From contig NZ_JADMJO010000022.1 of the NCBI RefSeq assembly GCF_018780385.1, forward strand, positions 1-32,393: DNA of 32,393 bases. The letters are read 5' to 3'. Positions 22,682-31,512 of the stretch are shown here, one piece after another. The notes under the pieces were generated by a model. The model was not told the DNA's origin, made no database searches, and was given only the letters and a program-made list of their open reading frames with translations. This stretch comes from Hydrogenophaga sp. (GTDB taxonomy: Bacteria > Pseudomonadota > Gammaproteobacteria > Burkholderiales > Burkholderiaceae_C). Each line of letters begins with the position of its first letter. Within the stretch, counting starts at the first letter, position 1. The translations under genes were made by a program, and so were the position numbers.

Positions 22682-23593
22682 TCATTCCTGGAACACCTTG
22701 GGCGTCACGTAGCGGTGGAAGCCGTCGAAGGGTTTCACCGCGTCGCGGTCTTGCACGGCCACGGGGGCGGCCACCTGGCCCCAGCCCATGCGCACCTGCG
22801 GGCGGGCACCGTCCACACGCAGCACGCTGCCGCTGATGAAGCTCGCGGCGGGGCTCAGCAAAAAGACGATGGCGGCCGAGGTCTCGGCTTCGTTGCCGAA
22901 GCGCCCTGCCGGCACCGTTTCGCGCATCTCGCGCAACATGGGGCCGGCCTCGGGCGGGTAGTGGTCCATGCCGCTGGAAGCGATGTAACCTGGCGCCACC
23001 GCGTTCACGCGCACACCGCTGCGCGCCCACTCCAGCGCCGCTGTCTCGGTGAAGTTCACCATGCCCGCACGCGCCGCGCCGCTGTGCCCCATGCCGGGCA
23101 TGGAGCCCCACATGTCGGCCACGATGTTGACGATGGCGCCGCCCTGCGCCTGCATGCTCTGCACATAACACTCGCGCGCCATCAGAAAGCCGCCGGTGAG
23201 GTTGGTGTCGATCACCGCCTGCCAGCCCTTGGCGCTGATGTTCTCCAGCGGCGTGATGTACTGGCCGCCCGCGTTGTTCACCAATCCGTCGATGCGACCG
23301 TGCGCGCCGACGATGGCGGTGACCACGGTGCGCACCACGTCTTCCTGGCGGATGTCGCAGGCGTGAAAGCTTGCACGCCCGCCGTCGGCCACGATCTCCC
23401 CGGCCGTGTCCTGCAGCTTCTCCAGGTTGCGCCCGATCAGCACCACGTGGGCACCCAGGCTGGCGAGTTCGTGCGCGGTGCAACGGCCGATGCCCGAGCC
23501 GCCGCCGGTGACCACGATCACCCGGCCATGCAGCAGGCCGGGGGCGAAGGCGGAGCGGTAGTGCTTGTGACCGGTGGTGGATGGGGTGGTCAT
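22682..23593 (-). CDS. SDR family oxidoreductase, trans-2-enoyl-CoA reductase (PECR)-like
   Basis: A 303-residue short-chain dehydrogenase. The NAD(P)-binding motif is VVTGGGSGIG (27-36), followed by NNAG (106-109) and VNAVAPGYI. The active-site region reads MGHSGAARAGMVNFT: the usual catalytic Tyr is His170 and the Lys is Arg175. The same HSGAARAG sequence is, as I recall, characteristic of peroxisomal trans-2-enoyl-CoA reductases (PECR), so a 2-enoyl- or dienoyl-CoA reductase role fits better than an alcohol dehydrogenase. The start is ATG 23593, overlapping the TetR gene stop (ATGA). It is the first enzyme gene after the regulator, in the position of the AtuB/AtuG-type SDRs. A repeat-filled 183-bp gap separates it from the carboxyltransferase gene. 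Confidence 0.88.
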   Translation of the reverse strand: MTTPSTTGHKHYRSAFAPGLLHGRVIVVTGGGSGIGRCTAHELASLGAHVVLIGRNLEKLQDTAGEIVADGGRASFHACDIRQEDVVRTVVTAIVGAHGRIDGLVNNAGGQYITPLENISAKGWQAVIDTNLTGGFLMARECYVQSMQAQGGAIVNIVADMWGSMPGMGHSGAARAGMVNFTETAALEWARSGVRVNAVAPGYIASSGMDHYPPEAGPMLREMRETVPAGRFGNEAETSAAIVFLLSPAASFISGSVLRVDGARPQVRMGWGQVAAPVAVQDRDAVKPFDGFHRYVTPKVFQE

Positions 23594-24285
23594 GCCGGTT
23601 CCTTCAGAAAGAGTTGCAAGGCCGAGGTGGTGAGGTCGTCGAGCGAGGCGCGCGCGCGGGTCTTGGCGCTGCGTCCCGAAGGCGGTGCGTACCACTGCAC
23701 CGACCAGTTGAGCGCGCCAAAGATCATGAGGCGGGCCAGCACGGGGTCGCCCGCCAACTGATGGGTGGCGTGCAGCGCCTTGAACACCGGCACCCAGGCG
23801 GCTTCGTACTCGCCCTTGAGGCGGTTGACCTCGCTGCGCTGCGTGGCGTCCAGCGAGCGCCATTCGTACAACATCACGGGAATGAAGTCGCTGTCCGGCC
23901 CGAGCAAGGCGTCGAAGTGGTTGCGCACCAGCACCCTCATGCGCTCGCGCACGTCGGCGGTCGGCGGCAGGCCTGCGAGAGCAGCGTTCTGCCGCTGCAG
24001 CGCACCTTTCATGCCCTCCAGCATCACCGCGGCCAGCAGGGCTTCCTTGCTCTCGAAATGGTAGAAAGGCGAGCCCGAGCGCATGCCCACGGCGGTGGCG
24101 ATGTCGCGCGTGCTGGTACCGGCAAAACCCTGCGTCCGAAACAGGCGCGCAGCGCCCGTGATCAGCTCCTGGCGCCGGTTGCCGCCGTCGCGCTCATCGG
24201 CCGTCTTGCGCGGCCGCCCCCGCGAGCGACGCGGTGCCTCGCTGCCCGCTTCAGGGGCCAGGGGTTCGGGAATGTCCAGGTTCAT
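23590..24285 (-). CDS. TetR family transcriptional regulator
   Basis: A 231-residue TetR-type repressor. After a roughly 25-residue basic N-terminal tail (RRSRGRPRKTADERD), the helix-turn-helix is 'ELITGAARLFRTQGFAGTSTRDIATAVGMRSGSPFYHFESKEALLAAV' (about 40-87). The C-terminal two-thirds is a helical ligand-binding and dimerisation domain. It is the first gene of the degradation operon, overlapping the SDR gene by 4 bp, so it is probably autoregulated and induced by an acyl-CoA or acid of the pathway. A 26-bp near-perfect dyad at 24314-24339, just upstream of its ATG, is the likely operator. It faces the divergent reductase gene at 24429, which may be co-regulated. Confidence 0.93.
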   Translation of the reverse strand: MNLDIPEPLAPEAGSEAPRRSRGRPRKTADERDGGNRRQELITGAARLFRTQGFAGTSTRDIATAVGMRSGSPFYHFESKEALLAAVMLEGMKGALQRQNAALAGLPPTADVRERMRVLVRNHFDALLGPDSDFIPVMLYEWRSLDATQRSEVNRLKGEYEAAWVPVFKALHATHQLAGDPVLARLMIFGALNWSVQWYAPPSGRSAKTRARASLDDLTTSALQLFLKEPA

Positions 24286-24313
24286 GGACGCAGACCATAT
24301 CAGCGCGGCTGAA

Positions 24314-24339
24314 TTTCAACAAGCACTTGCTTTGTGAAA
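24314..24339. promoter_or_regulatory. Candidate TetR operator (12-2-12 dyad)
   Basis: TTTCAACAAGCA-CT-TGCTTTGTGAAA: two 12-bp arms match at 10 of 12 positions around a 2-bp centre, with AAGCA/TGCTT and TTTCA/TGAAA perfect. It lies 29-54 bp upstream of the tetR start, in the divergent 143-bp intergenic region, and is conspicuously AT-rich against its surroundings. Confidence 0.65.
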
Positions 24340-24428
24340 ATGTGAGCAGCTGTCTCCGGCTCGACATCGGGGCCCCGTGCATACCCTGATGGAGACCATG
24401 TGCGCCCGCGTTTCTGCGACCATGCCGC

Positions 24429-25664
24429 ATGGACAAAGCCTTCGACATCATCGTGTTTGGCGCCACCGGCTTCACCGGCCGGCTGGTGGCCGAGTACCTG
24501 AACAACACCTGCGGCGTGGGACGCGGCGTGGCCTGGGCCATGGCCGGTCGCAGCCAGGCGAAGTTGACCCAGGTGCGCGACGCGCTCGGCATCAGCCCCT
24601 CACTGCCCCTGCTGGTGGCCGACGCGAACGACCTGCAGGCACTCGCCCGGCTGGTGGCGCAGGCCCGCGTGGTCATCACCACCGTGGGGCCGTACCAGAA
24701 GCACGGCCAGCCGCTGGTGGACGCCTGCGCGCAGGCCGGCACCGACTACGTGGACCTGTGCGGCGAGCCCGGCTGGATGGCGCAGATGATCCCGCGCCTG
24801 CAAGGCCCGGCGGCGGTCAGCGGCGCGCGCATCGTGTTCTCGTGCGGTTTCGATTCGATTCCGTTCGACCTCGGCGTGGTCTACCTGCAGCACGAAGCGA
24901 TGCAGCGCCTGGGCGCGCCGCTGGTGCGCGTGCATGGCCGGGTGAAGGTGATGAAGGGCGGTTTCTCCGGGGGCACGGCGGCCAGCCTGCTGGCCACGCT
25001 GGAGACCGCCGGGCGCGACCCGACGCTGGCGCGCACGCTGGCCGATCCGTTTGCGCTCACACCGGGTTTTCGCGGTCCGAAGCAGCCCGACGACCACACA
25101 GCCGCCTGGGACGAGCTCGCGCAGTCGTGGACCGGCCCGTTCGTGATGGCGCCCATCAACACCAAGAACGTGCACCGCACCCACGCGCTGCGCGGCCACC
25201 CGTGGGGCGCCGACTTCGTCTACAGCGAACGCATGCTCACCGGTGGCGGTGGGGGTGGGGAGAAACGTGCCAAGGCCCTGGCACGCAACACGCGGGTGCA
25301 GAACGCGCTGCTGGCCTTTGGCCCCACGCGCGCGCTCATCCGCCGCTTCGCATTGCCGCAGCCCGGCCAGGGCCCGACGAAGGAGCAGCGAGAAAAGGGT
25401 CGCTACGAGGTGCTCTTCATCGGCCAGACCGCCGATGGCCGCAGGCTGCGGGCGAGCGTGAAGGGCGACCGCGACCCGGGCTACGGCTCCACCTGCAAAC
25501 TCATCAGTGAAACTGCGCTGTGCCTGTCGCGCGAGATCGACCCCGACATGACGCCCGGCGGCGTGTGGACGCCTGGTGCGGCCATGGGCCTGACGCTGGT
25601 GCGCCGGCTGCAGGAGCGCGCAGGCCTCTCGTTCCAGATCATCGACGAACCCGCACAACGCTGA
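24429..25664 (+). CDS. Saccharopine dehydrogenase-fold / trans-acting enoyl reductase family protein
   Basis: A 411-residue protein with an N-terminal Rossmann motif, 'DIIVFGATGFTGRLVAEYL' (6-24), then AMAGRSQAKL and 'VITTVGPYQKHGQPLVDACAQAGTDYVDLCGE', the signature of the saccharopine-dehydrogenase-like NAD(P) domain. The homologous group includes the mycobacterial trans-acting enoyl reductase and eukaryotic SCCPDH-type proteins. It is probably an NAD(P)H-dependent reductase of a lipid or CoA-bound substrate; true lysine metabolism is unlikely here. It is transcribed divergently from tetR across a dyad operator, so it may be part of the same regulon. The start ATG 24429 has no clear Shine-Dalgarno; an alternative out-of-frame ATG lies 7 nt upstream. 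Confidence 0.85.
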   Translation: MDKAFDIIVFGATGFTGRLVAEYLNNTCGVGRGVAWAMAGRSQAKLTQVRDALGISPSLPLLVADANDLQALARLVAQARVVITTVGPYQKHGQPLVDACAQAGTDYVDLCGEPGWMAQMIPRLQGPAAVSGARIVFSCGFDSIPFDLGVVYLQHEAMQRLGAPLVRVHGRVKVMKGGFSGGTAASLLATLETAGRDPTLARTLADPFALTPGFRGPKQPDDHTAAWDELAQSWTGPFVMAPINTKNVHRTHALRGHPWGADFVYSERMLTGGGGGGEKRAKALARNTRVQNALLAFGPTRALIRRFALPQPGQGPTKEQREKGRYEVLFIGQTADGRRLRASVKGDRDPGYGSTCKLISETALCLSREIDPDMTPGGVWTPGAAMGLTLVRRLQERAGLSFQIIDEPAQR

Positions 25665-25667
25665 GCC

Positions 25668-26111
25668 ATGCAGGAACAACGCATATCCATCGGCCATGCC
25701 AGCGAGATCCCCACCACCTGGGGCGCACTGCGCAGCGCCTCGCGCCGCTTCACGGTGGCGATCCGCGAACCGCGGGGCACCGAGACCTTCTCGGTGGCCT
25801 GGGGCGAGCTCACGGCCGACCCGAACCTGGACTGGGTGGTGATGCTGGACGACGGCACGGCCTATCCGATCAAGAAAGATCTGTTCGAACGCACTTACGA
25901 AGCCGCCGGCGCGGGGCGTTACCGCAAGGTGGAGCGCAGCCGTCTGGTGCAGGTGCCGCCCGACACCGTGGCCTTGCTGGCCACGCTGGAAGGCCCTCTC
26001 GAAGTGCGCCACCCCGACTATGTGGCCGTGGGCGCGCGAGGCGAGGTCTATGCCAACGCGGCCAACTGGGTGCGTGAGCATCTGAGGTTCGACACGGCGG
26101 GCAGCGCCTGA
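25668..26111 (+). CDS. Small uncharacterised protein, PGDYG-like features
   Basis: A 147-residue soluble protein I cannot assign firmly. Two similar segments are visible: 'DWVVMLDDGTAYPIKKDLFERTYEA' (about 54-78) and 'DYVAVGARGEVYANAANWVREHL' (about 116-138). Both have the '(D)(Y/W)(V/L).....G..Y......F/W....' shape of the small PGDYG/DUF-type domain. Between them is 'GRYRKVERSRLVQVPPDTVAL...LEGPLEVRHP'. This suggests two tandem related modules. It lies 3 bp after the reductase gene and 43 bp before the Old Yellow Enzyme gene, so it is probably in the same transcript. The role is unknown. Confidence 0.6.
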   Translation: MQEQRISIGHASEIPTTWGALRSASRRFTVAIREPRGTETFSVAWGELTADPNLDWVVMLDDGTAYPIKKDLFERTYEAAGAGRYRKVERSRLVQVPPDTVALLATLEGPLEVRHPDYVAVGARGEVYANAANWVREHLRFDTAGSA

Positions 26112-26154
26112 ACGCATCGCATCCCACACACCCACCGCTTTTCAAGGAACCTCC

Positions 26155-27267
26155 GTGAGTCAGCTGTTTTCTCCTTTCGCCCTCGGCCCGCTGTTGTTGA
26201 AAAACCGGATCGTGATCGCGCCCATGTGCCAGTACTCGGCCGAGCACGGCAACGCCACCGACTGGCATTTGATCCACCTCGGCCACCTCGCGCTCTCGGG
26301 CGCGGGTCTGCTGATCCTGGAGGCCACGGCGGTCACGCCCGAAGGCCGCATCTCACCCACCGACCTGGGTCTGTGGAACGAGGCGAACGAACACGCGCTG
26401 GGCGAGGTGCTGCGCAAGGTGCGCCAGCACTCGTCCATGCCGATCGCCATCCAGCTCTCGCACGCGGGGCGCAAGGCTTCCAGCCGTGCGCCGTGGGAAG
26501 GCGGCCAGCTCATCGCGCCCGACGACGGTGGCTGGGAGACACTGGCGCCCTCGGCCATTCCCCACCTCACGCACGAGACACCGCCGCACGCGCTCGATGC
26601 GTCGGGTCTGGAGCGCATCAAGCAAGCGTTTGTGGACGCGGCCCTGCGCGCCCAGCGCATCGGCATCGACGCCATCGAGCTGCACGCGGCCCACGGCTAC
26701 CTGTTGCACCAGTTTCTCTCGCCCATCTCCAACCAGCGCACCGACGAATACGGCGGCTCGCTGGAGAACCGCATGCGCTTCCCGCTGGCGGTGTTCGACG
26801 CGGTGAGCGCCGCGCTGCCGGCCAGCATGGCGCTGGGCATGCGCCTGTCGGGCACCGACTGGGTGGACGGTGGCTGGGACGCTCAGCAAAGCGTGGCCTT
26901 CGGCCTTGAGCTCAAGGCGCGCGGTTGTCACTTCATGCACGTCTCCAGCGCCGGCATCTCGCCGCAGCAGCAGATTCCGCTGGGCCCCAACTACCAGGTG
27001 CCGCTGGCCGAGCAGGTCAAGCGCGAGGTGGGCCTGCCCACCATCGCCGTGGGCCTGGTGACCGAGCCCGAGCAGGCCGAAGAGATCATCGCAAGCGGCC
27101 ACGCCGATCTGGTGGCCATGGCGCGCGCCATGCTGTTCGACCCGCGCTGGCCCTGGCACGCCGCCGCGAAACTCGGCGCACAGGTGGATGCCCCACCGCA
27201 GTACTGGCGCAGCCAGCCGCGCGGCATGAGCCAGCTGTTCGGCGACGTGAAGATCGGTCAGCGCTGA
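26155..27267 (+). CDS. NADH:flavin oxidoreductase, Old Yellow Enzyme (YqjM/XenA class)
   Basis: A 370-residue TIM-barrel FMN enzyme. The class-specific C25 and Y27 (APMCQYSAEHG), QLSHAGRKAS, the HAAHGYLLHQFLSP motif with the substrate-binding His pair, 'RTDEYGGSLENRMRFPL', and 'AVGLVTEPEQAEEI...DLVAMARAMLFDPRWPWHAA' are all present. Such enzymes reduce activated C=C bonds of enones, and nitro compounds, using NAD(P)H. The start is GTG 26155, with AAGGAA 6-11 nt upstream. A role in reducing an unsaturated intermediate of a neighbouring terpenoid pathway is possible but unproven. Its 3' end overlaps the convergent YciI gene by 10 bp. Confidence 0.95.
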   Translation: MSQLFSPFALGPLLLKNRIVIAPMCQYSAEHGNATDWHLIHLGHLALSGAGLLILEATAVTPEGRISPTDLGLWNEANEHALGEVLRKVRQHSSMPIAIQLSHAGRKASSRAPWEGGQLIAPDDGGWETLAPSAIPHLTHETPPHALDASGLERIKQAFVDAALRAQRIGIDAIELHAAHGYLLHQFLSPISNQRTDEYGGSLENRMRFPLAVFDAVSAALPASMALGMRLSGTDWVDGGWDAQQSVAFGLELKARGCHFMHVSSAGISPQQQIPLGPNYQVPLAEQVKREVGLPTIAVGLVTEPEQAEEIIASGHADLVAMARAMLFDPRWPWHAAAKLGAQVDAPPQYWRSQPRGMSQLFGDVKIGQR

Positions 27268-27656
27268 GGCTGACCGGGCGTCTCGCTCGTCAGCGCGAAC
27301 GCACTGGCCCGCACATGCTCGAAGGGCCGGACCTCGTACTCGAGGCCGCAGGCCAGGCAGGGGTTGTCGGCCGAGATGCGCGCGGCCTCTTCCAGGCTGT
27401 TCGCGCGGATGAACCAGAAACCGCCGACCACTTCCTTGGCCTCGGCAAACGGGCCGTCGATGATGCGCTCGCGCGAGACCAGCTTGCCTTCACGCGCCAG
27501 GCGCTGCCCGGAGCGCATCACGCCCTGGGCCACCATCTCGCCGTGCCACTCGTAAAAGCGGTCGATCGCGGCCTGAATCTCTTCGGGCGATTTGTCGGCG
27601 TCCCACTGGCCGCGCGAGATGACGAGGAACTCCAGCGGAGGATTCTCCGAGCTCAT
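27258..27656 (-). CDS. YciI family (DGPF) protein
   Basis: A 132-residue YCII-related protein carrying the diagnostic 'IIDGPFAEAKEVVGGFWFI' motif (about residues 66-84) in a dimeric alpha/beta ferredoxin-like fold. These DGPF proteins are genomically linked with ECF42 sigma factors and are of unknown biochemical function. One such sigma gene lies at 29333-30601. Its start ATG 27656 overlaps the stop of the NTF2-like gene (ATGA). It converges with the Old Yellow Enzyme gene, with a 10-bp overlap. It is the first of three DGPF paralogues in the window. Confidence 0.9.
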   Translation of the reverse strand: MSSENPPLEFLVISRGQWDADKSPEEIQAAIDRFYEWHGEMVAQGVMRSGQRLAREGKLVSRERIIDGPFAEAKEVVGGFWFIRANSLEEAARISADNPCLACGLEYEVRPFEHVRASAFALTSETPGQPQR

Positions 27657-28042
27657 GTGGCAGCGCCCGGGGGTGGCTGGGGCGTGCGCTGCGCCGGGTC
27701 GTAGAAGAACTGCTCCGCCACGATGCGCTCGCCTTCCCAGCGTTGCCAGGCCAGCTCTTCCATCTCGGTGACCGAGTCGTCCTGCCAGACGAAGCGGAAC
27801 ACCCAGCGAATCACCACGTGGTCACCGTTCACTAGGGCCGGGCGCACGCAACGCGATTCGATGGCGGTCGCGCGCGCCATCACCTTGCGCTCGCCGGCCA
27901 CCAACTGGTCACGGCCCACGCGTGGCGGGGCCTGGTTCTCCTGCATGGAGGCGTGCGGCGCGTAAAAGTCTTCGATCGCCTGGTCGTGCGCGTTGCTCTC
28001 CACCAAGGCAATGAAACGTTCGAGGGTGTCGGAACTGGGCAT
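27653..28042 (-). CDS. NTF2-like/SnoaL-type protein
   Basis: A 129-residue protein of the cone-shaped NTF2-like fold. It shows 'TLERFIALVESNAHDQAIEDFYAPHASMQENQAPPRVGRDQL', 'VIRWVFRFVWQDDSVTEMEELAWQRWEGERIVAEQFFYDP', the nuclear transport factor 2 pattern (helical N-terminus, then a curved sheet). Members include isomerases, dehydratases and ligand-binding proteins; no catalytic set was identified. It lies 13 bp after the FAD monooxygenase gene and overlaps the YciI gene by 4 bp, making a three-gene unit. Confidence 0.85.
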   Translation of the reverse strand: MPSSDTLERFIALVESNAHDQAIEDFYAPHASMQENQAPPRVGRDQLVAGERKVMARATAIESRCVRPALVNGDHVVIRWVFRFVWQDDSVTEMEELAWQRWEGERIVAEQFFYDPAQRTPQPPPGAAT

Positions 28043-28055
28043 GCGGGGGTCGCTT

Positions 28056-29249
28056 TCAAATGGGATGAACCGGCGCGGGCGTGTTGCTGCTCACACCTTC
28101 GGCAGGGCAGATGTGCTGCGCCACAGTCTGCGCCTGGGCGGCGATCGAGCGCAACAGCCCACCGGGCTGGCGCACGTCGAAGCCGACGAAGTACACCCCG
28201 GCGAGCGCGCCCTGCCCCACCACGTCGGCGGGCATGCCGCGTGCGTCCAGCGGCAGGGGCGTGGCGGGAAACAGTTCGCTCAGGGCCGCCTCAAAGCCGG
28301 TGGCCAGCAACACCGCGTCGAACGGATGCTCGGTGCCGTCGGTGAAGCGCACACCCCCGTGCAGCAAGGTCTGGATGCCGGGGTAGACCAGGATGTCACC
28401 GTTTTTGACGCGTGCGACCGTGCCGACATCGATCACCGGCGTCTTGCCGTCTTCGCGCAACTGGCGCAGCGGTGAGACGGCGGCGGTGTGCAGGCCGTAG
28501 CGACCGAGGTCGCCCACAGTCAGGTTGCGCAGCAGCGTGGCTGCCGCATCGCCCAGGGCGGTCGGCAGCCGGCTGAGCAGGATGCTGGAGAGCTGGGTGG
28601 GCCGCCCCAGCACGTCGCGGTACACGATGTTGAGTGGCGAGCGCACCGAGAGCGCAGCGCGCACGCCGTGTTCCACCAAGTCCAGCGCGATCTCGGCACC
28701 GGTGTTGCCCATGCCCACCACCAGCACGCGCTGACCGGCAAACGGCCTGGCGTTGCGGTACTCGCGGCTGTGCAGCACGCGCCCACCAAAAAGCGCCTGG
28801 TGCGGCAGCGTGGGCACGCGCGGGCGCCGGTTGGCGCCGGTGGCCACCACCACCTGCCGTGAGGCGATCAGCCGCCCGCTTGCGGTGCGTGTGAGCCAGC
28901 CCGCGTGTCGGGGTGCGGGTTCGATGCTCACCACGGTTTCGCCGAGCTCGGGCTCGATGCCGTGGCGATCGGCGTATCGGGTGAGGTAGTCCACCACGCC
29001 CTGGCGCGACACATAACGGGGTGCGCTGTCGGGAAACGGCAGACCGGGGAGCGCCGAATGGGTCTTGACGGTGTGCAGGTGCAGGCGCTCGTAGTGGTGG
29101 CGCCAGCTGGATGCCACCTCGTGCGCCTGATCGATCACCAGTGCCCGGGTGCCGCACTGTGCCAGGCAGGCCGCCGTGGCCAGTCCGGCGGGCCCGGCAC
29201 CGATGACGAGCGTGTCGGTTTCGGTGCGTGTGGTGGGTTGGGGTTCCAT
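28056..29249 (-). CDS. FAD-dependent flavoprotein monooxygenase (CzcO/YUC-like)
   Basis: A 397-residue two-dinucleotide-fold flavoprotein. The FAD-binding GxGxxG is 'LVIGAGPAGLATAACL' near the N-terminus. A second Rossmann motif for NADPH, 'VLVVGMGNTGAEIALDL', lies mid-protein. 'VVVATGANRRPRVP' and 'DAVLLATGFEAAL' are the ATG motifs of flavin-containing or YUC-type monooxygenases. The substrate is unknown. I chose ATG 29249, directly before the FAD motif; an upstream extension of 17 residues lacks conservation features and a ribosome-binding site. It heads a three-gene unit with the NTF2-like and YciI proteins and lies 84 bp downstream of the sigma factor gene in the same direction. Confidence 0.88.
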   Translation of the reverse strand: MEPQPTTRTETDTLVIGAGPAGLATAACLAQCGTRALVIDQAHEVASSWRHHYERLHLHTVKTHSALPGLPFPDSAPRYVSRQGVVDYLTRYADRHGIEPELGETVVSIEPAPRHAGWLTRTASGRLIASRQVVVATGANRRPRVPTLPHQALFGGRVLHSREYRNARPFAGQRVLVVGMGNTGAEIALDLVEHGVRAALSVRSPLNIVYRDVLGRPTQLSSILLSRLPTALGDAAATLLRNLTVGDLGRYGLHTAAVSPLRQLREDGKTPVIDVGTVARVKNGDILVYPGIQTLLHGGVRFTDGTEHPFDAVLLATGFEAALSELFPATPLPLDARGMPADVVGQGALAGVYFVGFDVRQPGGLLRSIAAQAQTVAQHICPAEGVSSNTPAPVHPI

Positions 29250-29332
29250 GGACGCTCGTTTTTTGCGCCCAGTGTGGCTGGCGCGTGCGCGACACGCCAT
29301 GAGGGCTTACACCCGTGCAAAAGGACCACAGA

Positions 29333-30601
<1,269 letters not shown>

Positions 30602-30625
30602 GGGCCGGAATCTACATCCGCATCG

Positions 30626-31036
30626 TCACATCTGCGCCGGTGCAGCGCTTTCGTCCATCCAGAACACCTCCCATTGATGACCGTCCAGATCGGCAAAGCC
30701 ATGCTGGACCATGAAGCCGTGGTCCATCGGCGCATTGGGCGTGGTGGCGCCGGCGGCCACCGCCTTGGCCACGAGTTCGTCCACCTCGGCGCGGCTGTCG
30801 ACCGACAGCGCGATCAGCACCTCGGTGGTCTTCTTCGCATCGGCGATGGGCAGTTTGGTGAAGCCCTGGAAGAACGGCTCCACCAGCAGCATCGCGTGGA
30901 TGTTCGGTGCGATCTCCAGGCAGGCGCCCTGCTCGTTGGTGAACCGCTTGTTGAACGTGAGGCCCAGGGCCTGGAAGAAAGCCTGCGAACGGGCCATGTC
31001 CTTGATGGGCAGGTTGACGAATATCTGACGCAGCAT
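30626..31036 (-). CDS. VOC family (glyoxalase/bleomycin-resistance fold) protein
   Basis: A 136-residue VOC protein. It opens with 'QIFVNLPIKDMARSQAFFQALGLTFN', contains 'HAMLLVEPFFQGF' in the middle, and ends with 'MVQHGFADLDGHQWEVFWMD', the PhnB/YaeR-like C-terminal pattern with the E of the metal site in WEVFW. It is probably a metal-dependent lyase, dioxygenase or binding protein; the substrate is unknown. ATG 31036 has an AGGAGAG ribosome-binding site. It lies between the SRPBCC gene (21-bp gap) and the sigma factor gene (24-bp gap) in the presumptive ECF42 operon. Confidence 0.9.
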   Translation of the reverse strand: MLRQIFVNLPIKDMARSQAFFQALGLTFNKRFTNEQGACLEIAPNIHAMLLVEPFFQGFTKLPIADAKKTTEVLIALSVDSRAEVDELVAKAVAAGATTPNAPMDHGFMVQHGFADLDGHQWEVFWMDESAAPAQM

Positions 31037-31057
31037 GATGGCTCTCCTGTCGTGGTT

Positions 31058-31501
31058 TCAGTTCGTGCCTTCGCACAGTTTCTTGAGGCTTTCCAGAGCT
31101 TGCGGCCAGACTCTGGCCATCATCTCCTCGTACCCGCCGAACACATCGGTGTCCACCTTGACACGGGTGCCGCCACCCTCGTCGGTGAAGGTGTAGTTCT
31201 CATGGCAGGGCGCCCAGGCGCGCACCGCGTCGCTGGTGGTGTCTTCCTTGCCGTTCTCGATAAAGCCCAGGTGACGGATGGACACGAATTCGGCGGGGCG
31301 GTGTTCGGCAATCTCGGACACCATGCCGTTGCCGGACGGGTCCAGGAAGCGGATCACGTCGCCCTGCTTCCAGGAGCCCTCGAACCGCGAACCTTCGCAA
31401 AAGGCACTGGTCCACTGCTCGTAGGTGGGCGACTGAAGCATGGTGGTCCAGACGCGCTCGCGCGGGGCCTGGATGAGGGTCTCGAAGTGTTGCGTCGTCA
31501 T
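31058..31501 (-). CDS. SRPBCC (AHSA1/START-like) domain protein
   Basis: A 147-residue SRPBCC protein. 'FETLIQAPRERVWTTMLQSPTYEQWTSAFCEGSRFEGSWKQGDVIRF' followed by 'MVSEIAEHRPAEFVSIRHLGFI' and the final helix 'WPQALESLKKLCE' are the AHA1/START-like hydrophobic-pocket fold. It probably binds a hydrophobic ligand. The start is ATG 31501, with a GAGGAGA ribosome-binding site; a longer frame reading back to 31660 lies antiparallel to nothing but overlaps the YciI gene in another frame and is rejected. It follows the DGPF gene by 11 bp, as is usual in ECF42 neighbourhoods, which often include SRPBCC and VOC genes. Confidence 0.9.
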   Translation of the reverse strand: MTTQHFETLIQAPRERVWTTMLQSPTYEQWTSAFCEGSRFEGSWKQGDVIRFLDPSGNGMVSEIAEHRPAEFVSIRHLGFIENGKEDTTSDAVRAWAPCHENYTFTDEGGGTRVKVDTDVFGGYEEMMARVWPQALESLKKLCEGTN

Positions 31502-31512
31502 GGCGGGTCTCC

